From contig NZ_CP054424.1 in NCBI RefSeq assembly GCF_013334205.1, positions 2,190,001 to 2,254,000 of the forward strand: a stretch of DNA of 64,000 nucleotides, in the 5' to 3' direction. The translations under genes were made by a program, and so were the position numbers. Below are positions 31,010 to 39,181 of the stretch, in pieces. The first letter of the stretch is position 1, and each line of letters opens with the position of its first letter. The notes beneath the pieces are model-generated. The model saw nothing but the letters and a program-made list of their open reading frames with translations, searched no databases and was not told the DNA's origin. This DNA is from Rhodoferax sp. BAB1. Lineage in GTDB: Bacteria > Pseudomonadota > Gammaproteobacteria > Burkholderiales > Burkholderiaceae_C.

Positions 31010-32065
31010 TCAAACGGACTGGCTGATCGCATCCAGCGGCCAGCGCGGCTTGACCTCGAAGGTATAGGCGCGGGTCGCTTCCTGCATGCCGGCCTGCAGG
31101 CGCATGGCGGCAGCCATGGCGATCATGGCGCCGTTGTCGGTGCACAGGTGCAACTCGGGGTAGTGCACACGCACCTTGAGTTTCTGGCATTGGGCATTGA
31201 GTTGTTCGCGCAATTGCCGGTTGGCGCCTACGCCGCCGGCCACCACCAGCCGCTTGAGCCCCGTTTCTTTCAGCGCGGACAGCGATTTTTTCACCAGCAC
31301 TTCCACGATGGCGGCCTGCGTGGAGGCAGCCAGATCGGCCTTGCGTGCTTCCAGTTCGCCACCCAGGCGTTGCGCCTGCGTCAGCACCGCGGTCTTGAGA
31401 CCGGCAAAAGAGAAATCCAGGTTGCCGCTATGCAGCAGCGGGCGCGGCAGCTTGAAAGCCGCACCGTCGCCCTGCTCCGCCAGCTTCGCCAGCGCCGGGC
31501 CGCCGGGGTAACCCAGGCCCATGAGCTTGGCCGATTTGTCGAAGGCTTCGCCTGCCGCGTCGTCGATGGTCTCGCCCAGGATTTCGTAGCGCCCCACGCC
31601 ATCCACTCGCATGAGCTGGGTGTGACCACCGGAGACCAGCAGAGCGACGAAGGGGAACTCGGGCGGGTCGGCGCTCAGGAAGGGCGAAAGCAGATGGCCT
31701 TCAAGGTGATGCACACCCAGCACGGGCTTGCCCAGGGCTGCACCCAGCGCACAGGCCACGCCTGCGCCCACCAGCAGCGCACCGGCCAGGCCAGGGCCGC
31801 GGGTGTAGGCCACCACGTCGATGTCTTTCAGGGTCTTGCCAGCCTCGGCCATGACCTGTTTCGTCAGCGGCAGTACACGGCGGATGTGGTCGCGGCTGGC
31901 CAGCTCGGGCACCACGCCACCATAGGCCTGGTGCATCTCGATCTGGCTGTAGAGCGCGTGCGAGAGCAGTTGCGGCACCGGGCCGCCCTGGCTTTGCACC
32001 AGGGCCACGCCGGTTTCGTCGCAGGAGGATTCGATGCCCAGGATCAGGGGCGCAACATCAGACAT
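31010..32065 (-). CDS. tsaD: tRNA N6-adenosine threonylcarbamoyltransferase
   Basis: A 351-residue enzyme that, with TsaB and TsaE, transfers threonylcarbamoyl to A37 of ANN-decoding tRNAs. The start [16 protein letters not shown], the metal-binding histidines in [11 protein letters not shown] and the nucleotide motif [10 protein letters not shown] are all present. It is the last gene on the minus strand after the SDR, with a 25-base gap, so it may receive transcription from the TPP-riboswitch operon, although it is a housekeeping gene. No clear ribosome site precedes the ATG. Confidence 0.96.
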   Translation of the reverse strand: MSDVAPLILGIESSCDETGVALVQSQGGPVPQLLSHALYSQIEMHQAYGGVVPELASRDHIRRVLPLTKQVMAEAGKTLKDIDVVAYTRGPGLAGALLVGAGVACALGAALGKPVLGVHHLEGHLLSPFLSADPPEFPFVALLVSGGHTQLMRVDGVGRYEILGETIDDAAGEAFDKSAKLMGLGYPGGPALAKLAEQGDGAAFKLPRPLLHSGNLDFSFAGLKTAVLTQAQRLGGELEARKADLAASTQAAIVEVLVKKSLSALKETGLKRLVVAGGVGANRQLREQLNAQCQKLKVRVHYPELHLCTDNGAMIAMAAAMRLQAGMQEATRAYTFEVKPRWPLDAISQSV

Positions 32066-32090
32066 GAAGCGAGTCTAAGCGAATGACCGC

Positions 32091-32870
32091 TTACTTCATC
32101 ACTAAACCACCATCGACCACCAGCACCTGGCCCGTGACAAAACGGCTCCAGTCCGAAGCCAGGAAGAGCACCGGCCCCGCGACGTCTTCAGGCCGGGCGA
32201 TGCGGCGCAAAGGCGTCTGCGCCACGATGGCCTCTTTCACATCCTCTTTGGTCGCGCGGCTGGCGTCGGTCGGGTAGACCAGACCCGGCGCCACGCAGTT
32301 GACGCGTATGCCCAGGGGGCCCAACTCGGCCGCGAGGTTGCGGCTAAAGCCCACGAGTGCCGACTTGGCCGTCGCATAGTCGTGATAGGCCACGACCGGA
32401 CGCTCGACCAGATCGCTGGCCAGGTTGACGATGCAACCTTGCGCGCGCTGGCGCATGCCGGGCAGCACGGCCTGGCAGACGTTGTACGTGGCGCGCACGG
32501 CACCGTCGAACTGGGTCTGGTAATCAGTCCACCCGGTTTCCCAGAAGCGCTTGCGCTGCTCGGGGTCGAAGCGGTAGGGGGCGAAGGCGTTGTTGACCAG
32601 CACGTCGATGCGGCCCAGTTCGGCCTGCACCTGGACCACCAGGGCCTGCACCTGGGCCGGGTCGTTGACGTCGGCGCGGATGGCCCAGGCATCGCCGCCT
32701 CTTGCAGCGCCCGTGGCCTTGCACTGCGCCACCACCGCGTCGGCGGCGGCCTCGTTGCGCAGGTAGTTGACGACCACGAAGCCACCCTCGGCCGCGAAGG
32801 CCTGGGCAATGGCTGCGCCTATGCCGCGGCTGGCGCCCGTGACGAGGATGACCTTGCCTGCGAAGTCCAT
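32091..32870 (-). CDS. Short-chain dehydrogenase/reductase of the TPP-riboswitch operon
   Basis: A 259-residue Rossmann-fold oxidoreductase of the 3-oxoacyl-ACP-reductase-like SDR group. The cofactor motif TGASRGIG lies at about residues 11-18, NNAF at about 90, and the catalytic Tyr-x3-Lys in YATAK. It follows the substrate-binding protein gene by 17 bases and so belongs to the riboswitch-controlled operon. Inference: it could reduce the aldehyde made by the LuxC-like enzyme to an alcohol. An SDR of this general kind has been noted before in thiamine regulons of other bacteria, but its substrate is unproven. Confidence 0.85.
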   Translation of the reverse strand: MDFAGKVILVTGASRGIGAAIAQAFAAEGGFVVVNYLRNEAAADAVVAQCKATGAARGGDAWAIRADVNDPAQVQALVVQVQAELGRIDVLVNNAFAPYRFDPEQRKRFWETGWTDYQTQFDGAVRATYNVCQAVLPGMRQRAQGCIVNLASDLVERPVVAYHDYATAKSALVGFSRNLAAELGPLGIRVNCVAPGLVYPTDASRATKEDVKEAIVAQTPLRRIARPEDVAGPVLFLASDWSRFVTGQVLVVDGGLVMK

Positions 32871-32887
32871 GATGCGTCCTGAAAGCT

Positions 32888-33874
32888 CTATTTGCGCGGC
32901 AGCAGGTCCTGGCTGACGACGTCCTTCATCTTCAGCTCACGCTGGATCAGGCCGATCTTCTTCCAGGCTTCGGCGCCCTTTTGCAGCATGTCGACGTCGA
33001 TGGCGCCCAGGCCGTTCTTCTGCGTCAGCGGCGAGACGCTCGACGCATTGCGCAGCTTGATGACTTCCAGGTTCACGGCTTCGTTCTGGCCGTTGATGGC
33101 GCGCTTGACCGCCAACGCGGCGGCTTCCTGCGGCTGGGCGATCATCCACTGCGCGCTGTCGCGGTAAGCCGCCAGGAAACGCCTGAGCACGTCCTTCTTC
33201 TGCTGGTACGTTTCTTCGCGCACCACAAAGATGTCGCTGGAAACATTGAGCGAATTGCGCACTTCCATCACGTTCACCTCGCCCACGCCTCTGGCGCGGG
33301 CCACCAGCAGGCCGGTGTCGGTGGCGGCGGCGGCGTCCACCTGGCCTTGCATCAGCGGTGCGAAGTTCAGCAGGCCGGTGACGACGATGGTCACGTCCTT
33401 TTCGCTCAGGCCGGCCTGGTTCAGCAGCAGTTGCAGATTGGTCAGCGTGCCGCTGGACAGGCTGTAGACACCGATCTTCTTGCCCTTGAGGTCCGCCGGT
33501 TTCGTGATGCCGCTGCTCTTGAGCGCCACCACGTTGAAGATGTTCTGCGGGTAGATGTCATAGATGACGCGCAGCTTCTCACCCTTGTCCAGCGCGGCGT
33601 AGAGCGAGCCGGGGTCGGTGAAGGCCACGTCGGCCTGGCCGCTGAGCAAGTTGCGAACGGCATCGCCACCCCCGGTGCCGGGCATGAAGACCATGTCGAT
33701 GCCCTGGGCGCGGAAGAAGCCCTTGTCGGGCTCGACCAGCAGGTTGGTGATCTCGGAGATGGGACCGCCCCAGCCGGCGATCGTCACCTTGTCCAGCTTG
33801 GCCTGGGCCCGGGCGCCGGTGCACAGGGCACCGAGTGCAAGCGCAGCAAGGGTGCGCAGGAAATGTCGTTTCAT
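32888..33874 (-). CDS. ABC transporter substrate-binding protein, NMT1/THI5-SsuA type
   Basis: A 328-residue periplasmic binding protein. An N-terminal signal peptide (MKRHFLRTLAALALGAL, cleavage likely after ARA at about residue 23) leads into the two-lobe fold with GGGDAVRNLLSGQADVAFTD. Members bind sulfonates, nitrate, or thiamine-related pyrimidines. Since the operon is under a TPP riboswitch, a thiamine precursor or breakdown product is the most likely ligand (ThiY-like). It is followed by the SDR and preceded by its permease at 10 bases. Confidence 0.88.
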   Translation of the reverse strand: MKRHFLRTLAALALGALCTGARAQAKLDKVTIAGWGGPISEITNLLVEPDKGFFRAQGIDMVFMPGTGGGDAVRNLLSGQADVAFTDPGSLYAALDKGEKLRVIYDIYPQNIFNVVALKSSGITKPADLKGKKIGVYSLSSGTLTNLQLLLNQAGLSEKDVTIVVTGLLNFAPLMQGQVDAAAATDTGLLVARARGVGEVNVMEVRNSLNVSSDIFVVREETYQQKKDVLRRFLAAYRDSAQWMIAQPQEAAALAVKRAINGQNEAVNLEVIKLRNASSVSPLTQKNGLGAIDVDMLQKGAEAWKKIGLIQRELKMKDVVSQDLLPRK

Positions 33875-33884
33875 GGTGTCGTCC

Positions 33885-34640
33885 TCAAAGGTTGGATGAA
33901 TAAGGTCGCAGCAAGCGACGCTCCAGCCAGAGCGTGGCCTCGTACAGCAGCAGGCCGATCAGCGTGATCAGCAGCAGCACGGCAAACATCAGCGGCGTGT
34001 CCATGGAGCCCTGGGCGGCGATGATCAGCGCGCCCAGGCCCTTGCTGGCGCCTATGAACTCACCCACCACGGCGCCCACCAGCGCCAGCACCACGGCCAC
34101 GCGCAGGCCGGCCAGGATAGCGGGCAGACAGGCGGGCACCTTGAGCCGCCACAGGGTCTGCCAACGGGTCGCGCCCAGCATGCGGAAGAGTTCGAGACGC
34201 GCGGCGTCCACCTGGGCGATGCCGGTCAGCGTGTTTTCCAGCAGCGGGAAGAAGCAGATCAGCGCGGTGATGACCACGGTGGGCACGGTGCCGAAGCCGA
34301 ACCAGACGATGAAGAGCGGCACCAGCGCCAGCTTGGGCACGACCTGGCTGGTCACCACATAGGGCATGAGCACACGGCGCAGTGCGGCCGACTCGCCCAG
34401 CAGCACGCCGCCGGTGAAACCCAGCACCACGCCCAATGCCAGCCCCAGACCCAGCTCCAGCAGGGTCTGGGCCATGTGCGGCCAGAGGTAGCCCGTCAAC
34501 ACGCCGCGCAGCAACGCCGCGCCGATCACGCTGGGCGCCGGCAGCACCAGCGGCGAGAATTTGAAAGCCGACACGGCCCACTCCCAGGCCAGCAGCAGGA
34601 CGAGCAGCAGCGCGAAGGCCAGCAGACGCGGGTACCTCAT
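33885..34640 (-). CDS. ABC transporter permease, SsuC/ThiX type
   Basis: A 251-residue inner-membrane permease with about six helices. The EAA loop that contacts the ATPase is seen as FRMLGATRWQTLWRLKVPACL, about residues 152-172. Its start overlaps the ATPase stop by four bases. With the adjacent binding protein and ATPase it makes a complete importer; the TPP riboswitch suggests thiamine-related cargo. Confidence 0.9.
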   Translation of the reverse strand: MRYPRLLAFALLLVLLLAWEWAVSAFKFSPLVLPAPSVIGAALLRGVLTGYLWPHMAQTLLELGLGLALGVVLGFTGGVLLGESAALRRVLMPYVVTSQVVPKLALVPLFIVWFGFGTVPTVVITALICFFPLLENTLTGIAQVDAARLELFRMLGATRWQTLWRLKVPACLPAILAGLRVAVVLALVGAVVGEFIGASKGLGALIIAAQGSMDTPLMFAVLLLITLIGLLLYEATLWLERRLLRPYSSNL

Positions 34641-35398
34641 GCGCCCTCCCCGTCCATGGCGTGCCGCAGTTCGGCGCAGATGGCGTTGAAGGCCGCGCCG
34701 TAGCGCAGCTCACGCCCACGCGGACGCGGCAGGTCCACACGGATGTCGTGACGGATGCGGCCCGCGTCCATCACCGCCACGCGGTCGGCCAGGTAGACCG
34801 CCTCGGCAATGTCGTGCGTGACAAAAAACACCGAGGTGCCGCGCGCACGGCACATGGCCTGCAGTTCGTCCTGCAGTTCCTCGCGCGTGATGGCATCGAG
34901 TGCGGCAAAGGGCTCGTCCATCAGCAGGATGGGCGGGTCCAGCAGCAATGCGCGTGCAATCGCCACACGGCTCTGCTGCCCGCCCGAAAGCTGACGCGGA
35001 TGGTGACGCAGGTAAGCACCCAGGCCCATCTGCGCCAGCAACTGTTCGGCGCGCGCCCGGTCGGCGTCCGTTGGCGTGCGCTGCAGGGTCAGGGGCAGGA
35101 GCACGTTGTCCAGCACCGTGAGCCAGTCCAGCAGCGTGGGCTGCTGAAACACAAAACCCGTGCCCGGGCCGGGGGCGTGGACAGCCTGCCCCTGCAGGCG
35201 CACCACTCCGGCATCGGGTTGCAGCAGGCCCGCGGCCAGCTTGAGCAGCGTGGTCTTGCCGCAGCCGCTGCGCCCCACCAGGCAGTGGAACTCGCCGGGC
35301 GCGATGTCCCAGTCCACGCGCTGCACCACCGGCGGCCAGCCGGGGAAGGTGTAGCTCACCTGCTGCATGTCGAGGAAGGGCGTGGCGCTCATGGGCAT
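34637..35398 (-). CDS. ABC transporter ATP-binding protein, SsuB/ThiZ type
   Basis: A 253-residue ATPase that powers the adjacent permease. Walker A is GRSGCGKTT, the signature LSGGQQSRVAIARAL, Walker B ILLMDEPFAALD, and the switch histidine FVTHDIAEA. Two in-frame starts (35398 and 35392, MPMSATPF) are equally weak in ribosome-site support. It lies 13 bases after the LuxC-like gene, tying the transporter to the reductase genes. Confidence 0.9.
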   Translation of the reverse strand: MPMSATPFLDMQQVSYTFPGWPPVVQRVDWDIAPGEFHCLVGRSGCGKTTLLKLAAGLLQPDAGVVRLQGQAVHAPGPGTGFVFQQPTLLDWLTVLDNVLLPLTLQRTPTDADRARAEQLLAQMGLGAYLRHHPRQLSGGQQSRVAIARALLLDPPILLMDEPFAALDAITREELQDELQAMCRARGTSVFFVTHDIAEAVYLADRVAVMDAGRIRHDIRVDLPRPRGRELRYGAAFNAICAELRHAMDGEGA

Positions 35399-35411
35399 AT
35401 CTCAATCGCGC

Positions 35412-36863
35412 TCAATCACGATAGGGCGCATAAGCCTCGGCCGCATCCTCGGCCGACTGTTCGAGCTCGACCATGCGCACCAGATCCAGCAGGCTGAAAC
35501 GCCCGTCGTGGTGCCAGCCGGCCTCGGGCGCGGTCATCTGGCCCAGGGCGCAGATGCGCGTGGCACCGGCCGCCCCCAGCCGCTCGGCCAGCATGTGTAA
35601 TTCCTGCGGCGCAGCGGCCAGGCCCACGGTCTGCAGCACATCGCGCTGTACGGCCAGCAGGGGCACGGTTTCTTCCAGATGGTCCACGGCCTGCACCTGC
35701 ACCGTGCGGTTCAGCGCGCAGGGCAGCAAGGCGCTGGCCTGTTCGGCATAGGCCACGCACCAGGCCGCATCCGCGTCGCCCAGCAGTTCCACCCCGGCAC
35801 CGGCAAAACCTTGCATCTCCTGGCCCTGGCGCCAGCCGGCGACGCTGGCCGCTTCTTCCAGTGTCAGGGTACGGCGCGCAAATTTATGCTGGAGCGCGGC
35901 CAGTTCACCGGCCAGCTGCTGCGCGAATTCGCGTGGCGTGACCCGGCCGCCGCGCGCCACGTAATAGGTGTGCGGTGAATAACAGCCCTGCTGCTCGTAG
36001 CGCACCACGTCCAGCGCGGCCGCGCGGGCGACGGCCTGCACATGCTGCACATTGAGTGCGGCGGCCGACACCAGGCCCACGCTGAGCTTGTGGCCATGCG
36101 GCAGGAAACGCGTGCTCACCGGCACCTGCGCGCGCAAGGCCGTCAGCGTGTCGTTGCCGCCGTAGGCCAGCACCGTGTCGGCCTCGGCAAAGAGCGCCCG
36201 CTCACTGGCCGTGTCCCCGCCCTTGAACCAGACGATGGCCAGCACCTCGGCCAGACGCGGCTCCACCTCGGCCAGCAGGCGCGCGAACAGGGAAGCGAAC
36301 AGGGGCTCGGCACTGGCCACCTTGCCAATGGCCGGCGCCTTGACCAGCAGGCCGCAGACCAGGCTCCACAGCGGCAGGCCCGGCACATTGCCGGCCCATA
36401 CGTGCACCAGCAGCTCGGGGCCGAGCGCGCGCGCCATGCCGCCCTTGGCGCGCGGCTGGAATTCGTCGAGCAGCTTGGGGTTGCTGAAGTCCTCGGCCAC
36501 GAAACGCTGCAGCTGCGGCGCACGAAAGGTCTTGAGGTAGGCGTTGAGGCCCAAACGCACCATCTCGGCGTCGAAGCCACTGATGCGCGGCAGCAGCAGC
36601 TCCAGTTCCAGACGATAAGGGTCGGCGGGATTGAGCAGGCGCTCGATGGCGCGGTCGATGGCCGCGATGATCTGCGACACCGGCATGGACTTGAGCTGCG
36701 TGCGCCCCTGGTTACGCACGTGTGCGGCCAGCGTGTGCAGCTGGGCCGGCGTGAGCTGCGGCACGACCACATCGACCTGCTGTGCCCCTGCGCCAAAGCT
36801 CAACGTGTGCCACTGCACCTCGCTGGACTTCAGGCCCGGCAGATAACCGGCGGTGACTTTCAT
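35412..36863 (-). CDS. LuxC-like acyl-CoA/acyl-protein reductase in a TPP-riboswitch operon
   Basis: A 483-residue member of the LuxC acyl reductase family, which reduces an activated acyl group to an aldehyde with NADPH. The active-site cysteine is at about residue 294 in YEQQGCYSPHTYYV, matching the acyl-accepting Cys of bioluminescence LuxC; LLVHVWAGNVPGLPLWSL and LAYGGNDTL fit the aldehyde-dehydrogenase-like nucleotide fold. It overlaps the LuxE-like gene by four bases. There is no luciferase (luxAB) nearby, so the role is not light production. Control by TPP suggests that the substrate is a carboxylate related to thiamine; this is inference. Confidence 0.85.
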   Translation of the reverse strand: MKVTAGYLPGLKSSEVQWHTLSFGAGAQQVDVVVPQLTPAQLHTLAAHVRNQGRTQLKSMPVSQIIAAIDRAIERLLNPADPYRLELELLLPRISGFDAEMVRLGLNAYLKTFRAPQLQRFVAEDFSNPKLLDEFQPRAKGGMARALGPELLVHVWAGNVPGLPLWSLVCGLLVKAPAIGKVASAEPLFASLFARLLAEVEPRLAEVLAIVWFKGGDTASERALFAEADTVLAYGGNDTLTALRAQVPVSTRFLPHGHKLSVGLVSAAALNVQHVQAVARAAALDVVRYEQQGCYSPHTYYVARGGRVTPREFAQQLAGELAALQHKFARRTLTLEEAASVAGWRQGQEMQGFAGAGVELLGDADAAWCVAYAEQASALLPCALNRTVQVQAVDHLEETVPLLAVQRDVLQTVGLAAAPQELHMLAERLGAAGATRICALGQMTAPEAGWHHDGRFSLLDLVRMVELEQSAEDAAEAYAPYRD

Positions 36864-37993
36864 GCCCGTGCAGCTTTCAAAAACTCATCCACCGCCAGCG
36901 AGCAGCCCTTGGCCTGCGCACCCTGGGCGCGGCCCAGCAGCAGGAAACCGCCGTCCACCGCCACGCCCACGTCCTCGGTGAGGATGGTGATGACGGAGTT
37001 GAAGTTGCCCAGGTCCGTGTGGGCCAGGATGCCGCGCTCACCCCGAGGCATCTCCTGCCCGGTGAGCGGGTCCAGCACGCGCGTGCGGATCCAGTGCGGA
37101 CCGGACTTGAGGGCCGGCAGCGTGGCATTGCCCGCGTCGTAGAACTGGGTGCTGAGCTCCGTCATGCCATACATATTGATGCAGGCGCTGCGCGGCACGC
37201 AGAAGGTCGATGCGAGCGCGTCGTAGAACGCGTCCATCTCCATCTCACGCGACTGGCCCTTGAAACCGCCGGTATCGAGCAGGCGGCTGCCGGCCGGCAA
37301 TTTGAATTGCAGGCCGCGCGCCTGCAGTGCATCCATCAGGTGGACGAAGCTGTAGCTCGCGCCCAGCAGGGCGAAGGGCTCACCGCTGGCCTGCACCTGC
37401 GCCAGCGTGGCGCAGAGTGCGTCCACCTGCAGGCCCTCGGTGTCCAGGTAATAACGGCTCTCGGGTGTGCCGAAGTTGTGCAGGGCCAGCGCCAGGTAAT
37501 GCGCCAGCGAGGAGTTGGGCATCAGCTGTTCGCTGGGGAAGAGGAGCCCCATGCGCATGCGGTCCTGCCCGCCCATGAAGCGCTGGCGGAAGTTCAGTGT
37601 CATGGACAGGTCGTACACCTGCAGATGCGGGTGGTAGTGCCGGCCCTTGACGTCGCCGCGCGTGGTGCCGCTGGTCATGAAAACGCGCTCGCAGGCCGCG
37701 GGCGGCGTGCAACTCAGCGTCAGGTCCTTGAAGCCGTTGATGGGCACGGCCGGAATGTCGCGCCAGTGTTTCACCGTGCGCGGCGTGCGGCCACGCTGCT
37801 GGCAGAACTTCTGGAAGGCAGCGTTGTGCCGGAACTGGTGGGTGAAGAGGCGCAGGGCCAGGGCATTGAACGCATCTTCGCCCGCATCGGCCTGGGCGAT
37901 GAAGGCCAGCAGATCGGGAACGATGTCCGATGCTGGTTGCGACGATGGGTGTACGGACTCTGCCACGATAGCCTTTCCTGGTGTGCTTCGCAC
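36860..37993 (-). CDS. LuxE-like acyl-protein synthetase, first gene of a TPP-riboswitch operon
   Basis: A 377-residue member of the LuxE/acyl-adenylate family that activates a carboxylic acid with ATP and carries it as a thioester. The adenylate-forming motif MTSGTTRG lies at about 106-113, a PaaK-like INMYGMTELSTQFYD follows, and a C-terminal cysteine in GCSL (residue 364 from this start) corresponds to the acylated Cys of bioluminescence LuxE. The GTG at 37993 is used; a second GTG at 37966 has AGGAAAGG upstream and is also plausible. The TPP riboswitch ends about 44 bases upstream. The substrate is unknown; thiamine-related acid is inferred. Confidence 0.85.
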   Translation of the reverse strand: MRSTPGKAIVAESVHPSSQPASDIVPDLLAFIAQADAGEDAFNALALRLFTHQFRHNAAFQKFCQQRGRTPRTVKHWRDIPAVPINGFKDLTLSCTPPAACERVFMTSGTTRGDVKGRHYHPHLQVYDLSMTLNFRQRFMGGQDRMRMGLLFPSEQLMPNSSLAHYLALALHNFGTPESRYYLDTEGLQVDALCATLAQVQASGEPFALLGASYSFVHLMDALQARGLQFKLPAGSRLLDTGGFKGQSREMEMDAFYDALASTFCVPRSACINMYGMTELSTQFYDAGNATLPALKSGPHWIRTRVLDPLTGQEMPRGERGILAHTDLGNFNSVITILTEDVGVAVDGGFLLLGRAQGAQAKGCSLAVDEFLKAARA

Positions 37994-38036
37994 GTTGCTC
38001 CGAAAGGTGTGGCGGGGCCGGGGGGCCTGGCAAACA

Positions 38037-38149
38037 GCTCTTCTTACGTCGGCATGATCCGAGTCAAGTTCACGGGTTCGGTATCAGGGCCTGTCAAAGA
38101 CAAACCTCACCATCTCAGCCCTCCACTTGCGCGGACGACACCCCGGAGC
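38037..38149 (-). ncRNA. TPP riboswitch (THI element)
   Basis: The minus-strand RNA has all hallmark parts in order: CGGGGTG, the CTGAGA box (38113-38118), ACCGAACCCGTGAACTTG, and GGATCATGCCGACGTAAGAAG, which matches the consensus GGAUAAUGCCGGCGUAGGGA with a few changes. Outer GCTC/GAGC arms (38146-38149 and 38037-38040) can close P1. It precedes the LuxE-like start by about 44 bases. No T-run terminator follows, so translational control by hiding the ribosome site is more likely than attenuation. Binding of thiamine pyrophosphate should turn the operon off. Confidence 0.93.
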
Positions 38150-38156
38150 AGGGATA

Positions 38157-38162
38157 ATTCTA
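38157..38162 (-). promoter_or_regulatory. Candidate -10 element for the riboswitch operon
   Basis: On the minus strand TAGAAT (five of six to TATAAT) lies 8 bases before the 5' end of the riboswitch, so transcription would start almost exactly at the aptamer. No good -35 hexamer is visible. Confidence 0.45.
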
Positions 38163-38218
38163 TGCCAAGCGGCAAACCTGCCGCCGTGTTTAGGCGTATT
38201 TCTTGCAAGCTGATCGAT

Positions 38219-38863
38219 ATGAATGAAGCCCTGCGCATCGTGGTGGTGACCTCGGATCTGGGGACGGGTGACTCCGGGGATGAGGACGCCGTGCAGCAGG
38301 CCGAGCGTTCGCGCAGCCTGCGCATCGGCCTGCTGGAAAGCGGCTTCAACCTCATCGCCTCGCTGCCGGCCGACGTCTTCCTCAACGAACGCCTGGCGCA
38401 GCTACAACCCGACCTGGTGATCGTCGATGCCGAGAGCGACGCGCGCGACGCGCTCGAGCACGTGGTGATGGCCACGCGCGATGCGCCGCGTCCCATCGTC
38501 ATGTTCACCAACGACCAGGACACCTCGCACGTGCGCGCCGCCGTGGCCGCGGGCGTGACGGCCTACATCGTGGCCGGCCTCTCGGCCGAACGCATCCGCC
38601 CCATCCTGGACGTGGCCCTGGCGCGTTTCCAGCACGAGCAGGCCCTGCGTCAGGAACTGGCCGTGACCCGCAACGAGCTCGACGAGCTCAGCGCCGAGCT
38701 CAAGGACCGCAAGACCATCGACCGCGCCAAGGGCCTGCTCATGCAGCGCCAGGGCCTGAGCGAACAGGCCGCGTACGAGAAGCTGCGCAAGACCGCCATG
38801 GACAAGGGCATGAAACTGGCCGAGGTCGCCCAGCGCATGCTGGACGTGGCCGAACTGCTCTGA
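38219..38863 (+). CDS. nasT: Nitrate antitermination regulator NasT (ANTAR response regulator)
   Basis: A 214-residue regulator: a receiver domain (about residues 1-130, with LVIVDAESD at the acceptor position) and a C-terminal ANTAR RNA-binding domain (DRKTIDRAKGLLMQRQGLSE onward). ANTAR proteins bind paired six-base-loop hairpins and prevent formation of terminators. Three such leaders occur downstream (39031, 42374, 47324). The ATG at 38219 gives the usual NasT start; an in-frame ATG at 38162 has AGGG upstream and cannot be excluded. The usual inhibitor partner NasS is not adjacent. Divergent from the riboswitch operon. Confidence 0.93.
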   Translation: MNEALRIVVVTSDLGTGDSGDEDAVQQAERSRSLRIGLLESGFNLIASLPADVFLNERLAQLQPDLVIVDAESDARDALEHVVMATRDAPRPIVMFTNDQDTSHVRAAVAAGVTAYIVAGLSAERIRPILDVALARFQHEQALRQELAVTRNELDELSAELKDRKTIDRAKGLLMQRQGLSEQAAYEKLRKTAMDKGMKLAEVAQRMLDVAELL

Positions 38864-39001
38864 ACCGGGACGGCCGTCTTCTTTTGGTGCGCCGCACCAT
38901 TCCAGAGCGGCTCACCCCGGATGGCCGGCCCTTCAAACAAAACCCCATGAAATCAATGACTTGCAGCCTGGCCAGGCACGCCAAGTCACCCCTCCCCAGG
39001 C

Positions 39002-39017
39002 TGGCACGTCCTTTGCT
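39002..39017 (+). promoter_or_regulatory. Sigma-54 promoter of nrtABD
   Basis: TGGCAC-GTCCT-TTGCT is an essentially perfect -24/-12 element. The start site is expected near 39028, just before the first leader hairpin. A 15-base palindrome TGGTGCGCCGCACCA at 38885-38899, about 130 bases upstream of that start, could be an activator site (NtrC half-site words, though in inverted polarity). Confidence 0.88.
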
Positions 39018-39030
39018 TAAGTCTAGATAA

Positions 39031-39152
39031 GACCACTGAGGTCAAACGGTCAAGCATCCAACGGCGGGTGCAACAACCGATCCGGACAAAGGCGTCCCCA
39101 CAGAGCAGGCAGCGTCATGCAGACGCGCCAGCAACGTGAGGACGCCTTTTTT
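39031..39152 (+). promoter_or_regulatory. ANTAR (NasT) antitermination leader of nrtABD
   Basis: Hairpin P1 (39031-39043, GACC/GGTC, loop ACTGA) and hairpin P2 (39054-39071, GCATCC/GGGTGC, loop AACGGC with A1 and G4 as in ANTAR targets) are followed by a terminator: GGCGTCC at 39091-39097 pairs with GGACGCC at 39140-39146, then six Ts. P1 has a five-base loop, unlike the hexaloops of the two sister leaders. NasT binding is expected to stop termination when nitrate is present. Confidence 0.85.
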
Positions 39153-39181
39153 GTTTCTCTCGTCAACTCTAGGAGCTAGCC

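Noticed and set aside
35412..37993. Bioluminescence (lux) operon
   Set aside because: Only luxC- and luxE-like genes occur; no luciferase subunits (luxAB), thioesterase (luxD) or lux regulators are present, and the promoter carries a TPP riboswitch.
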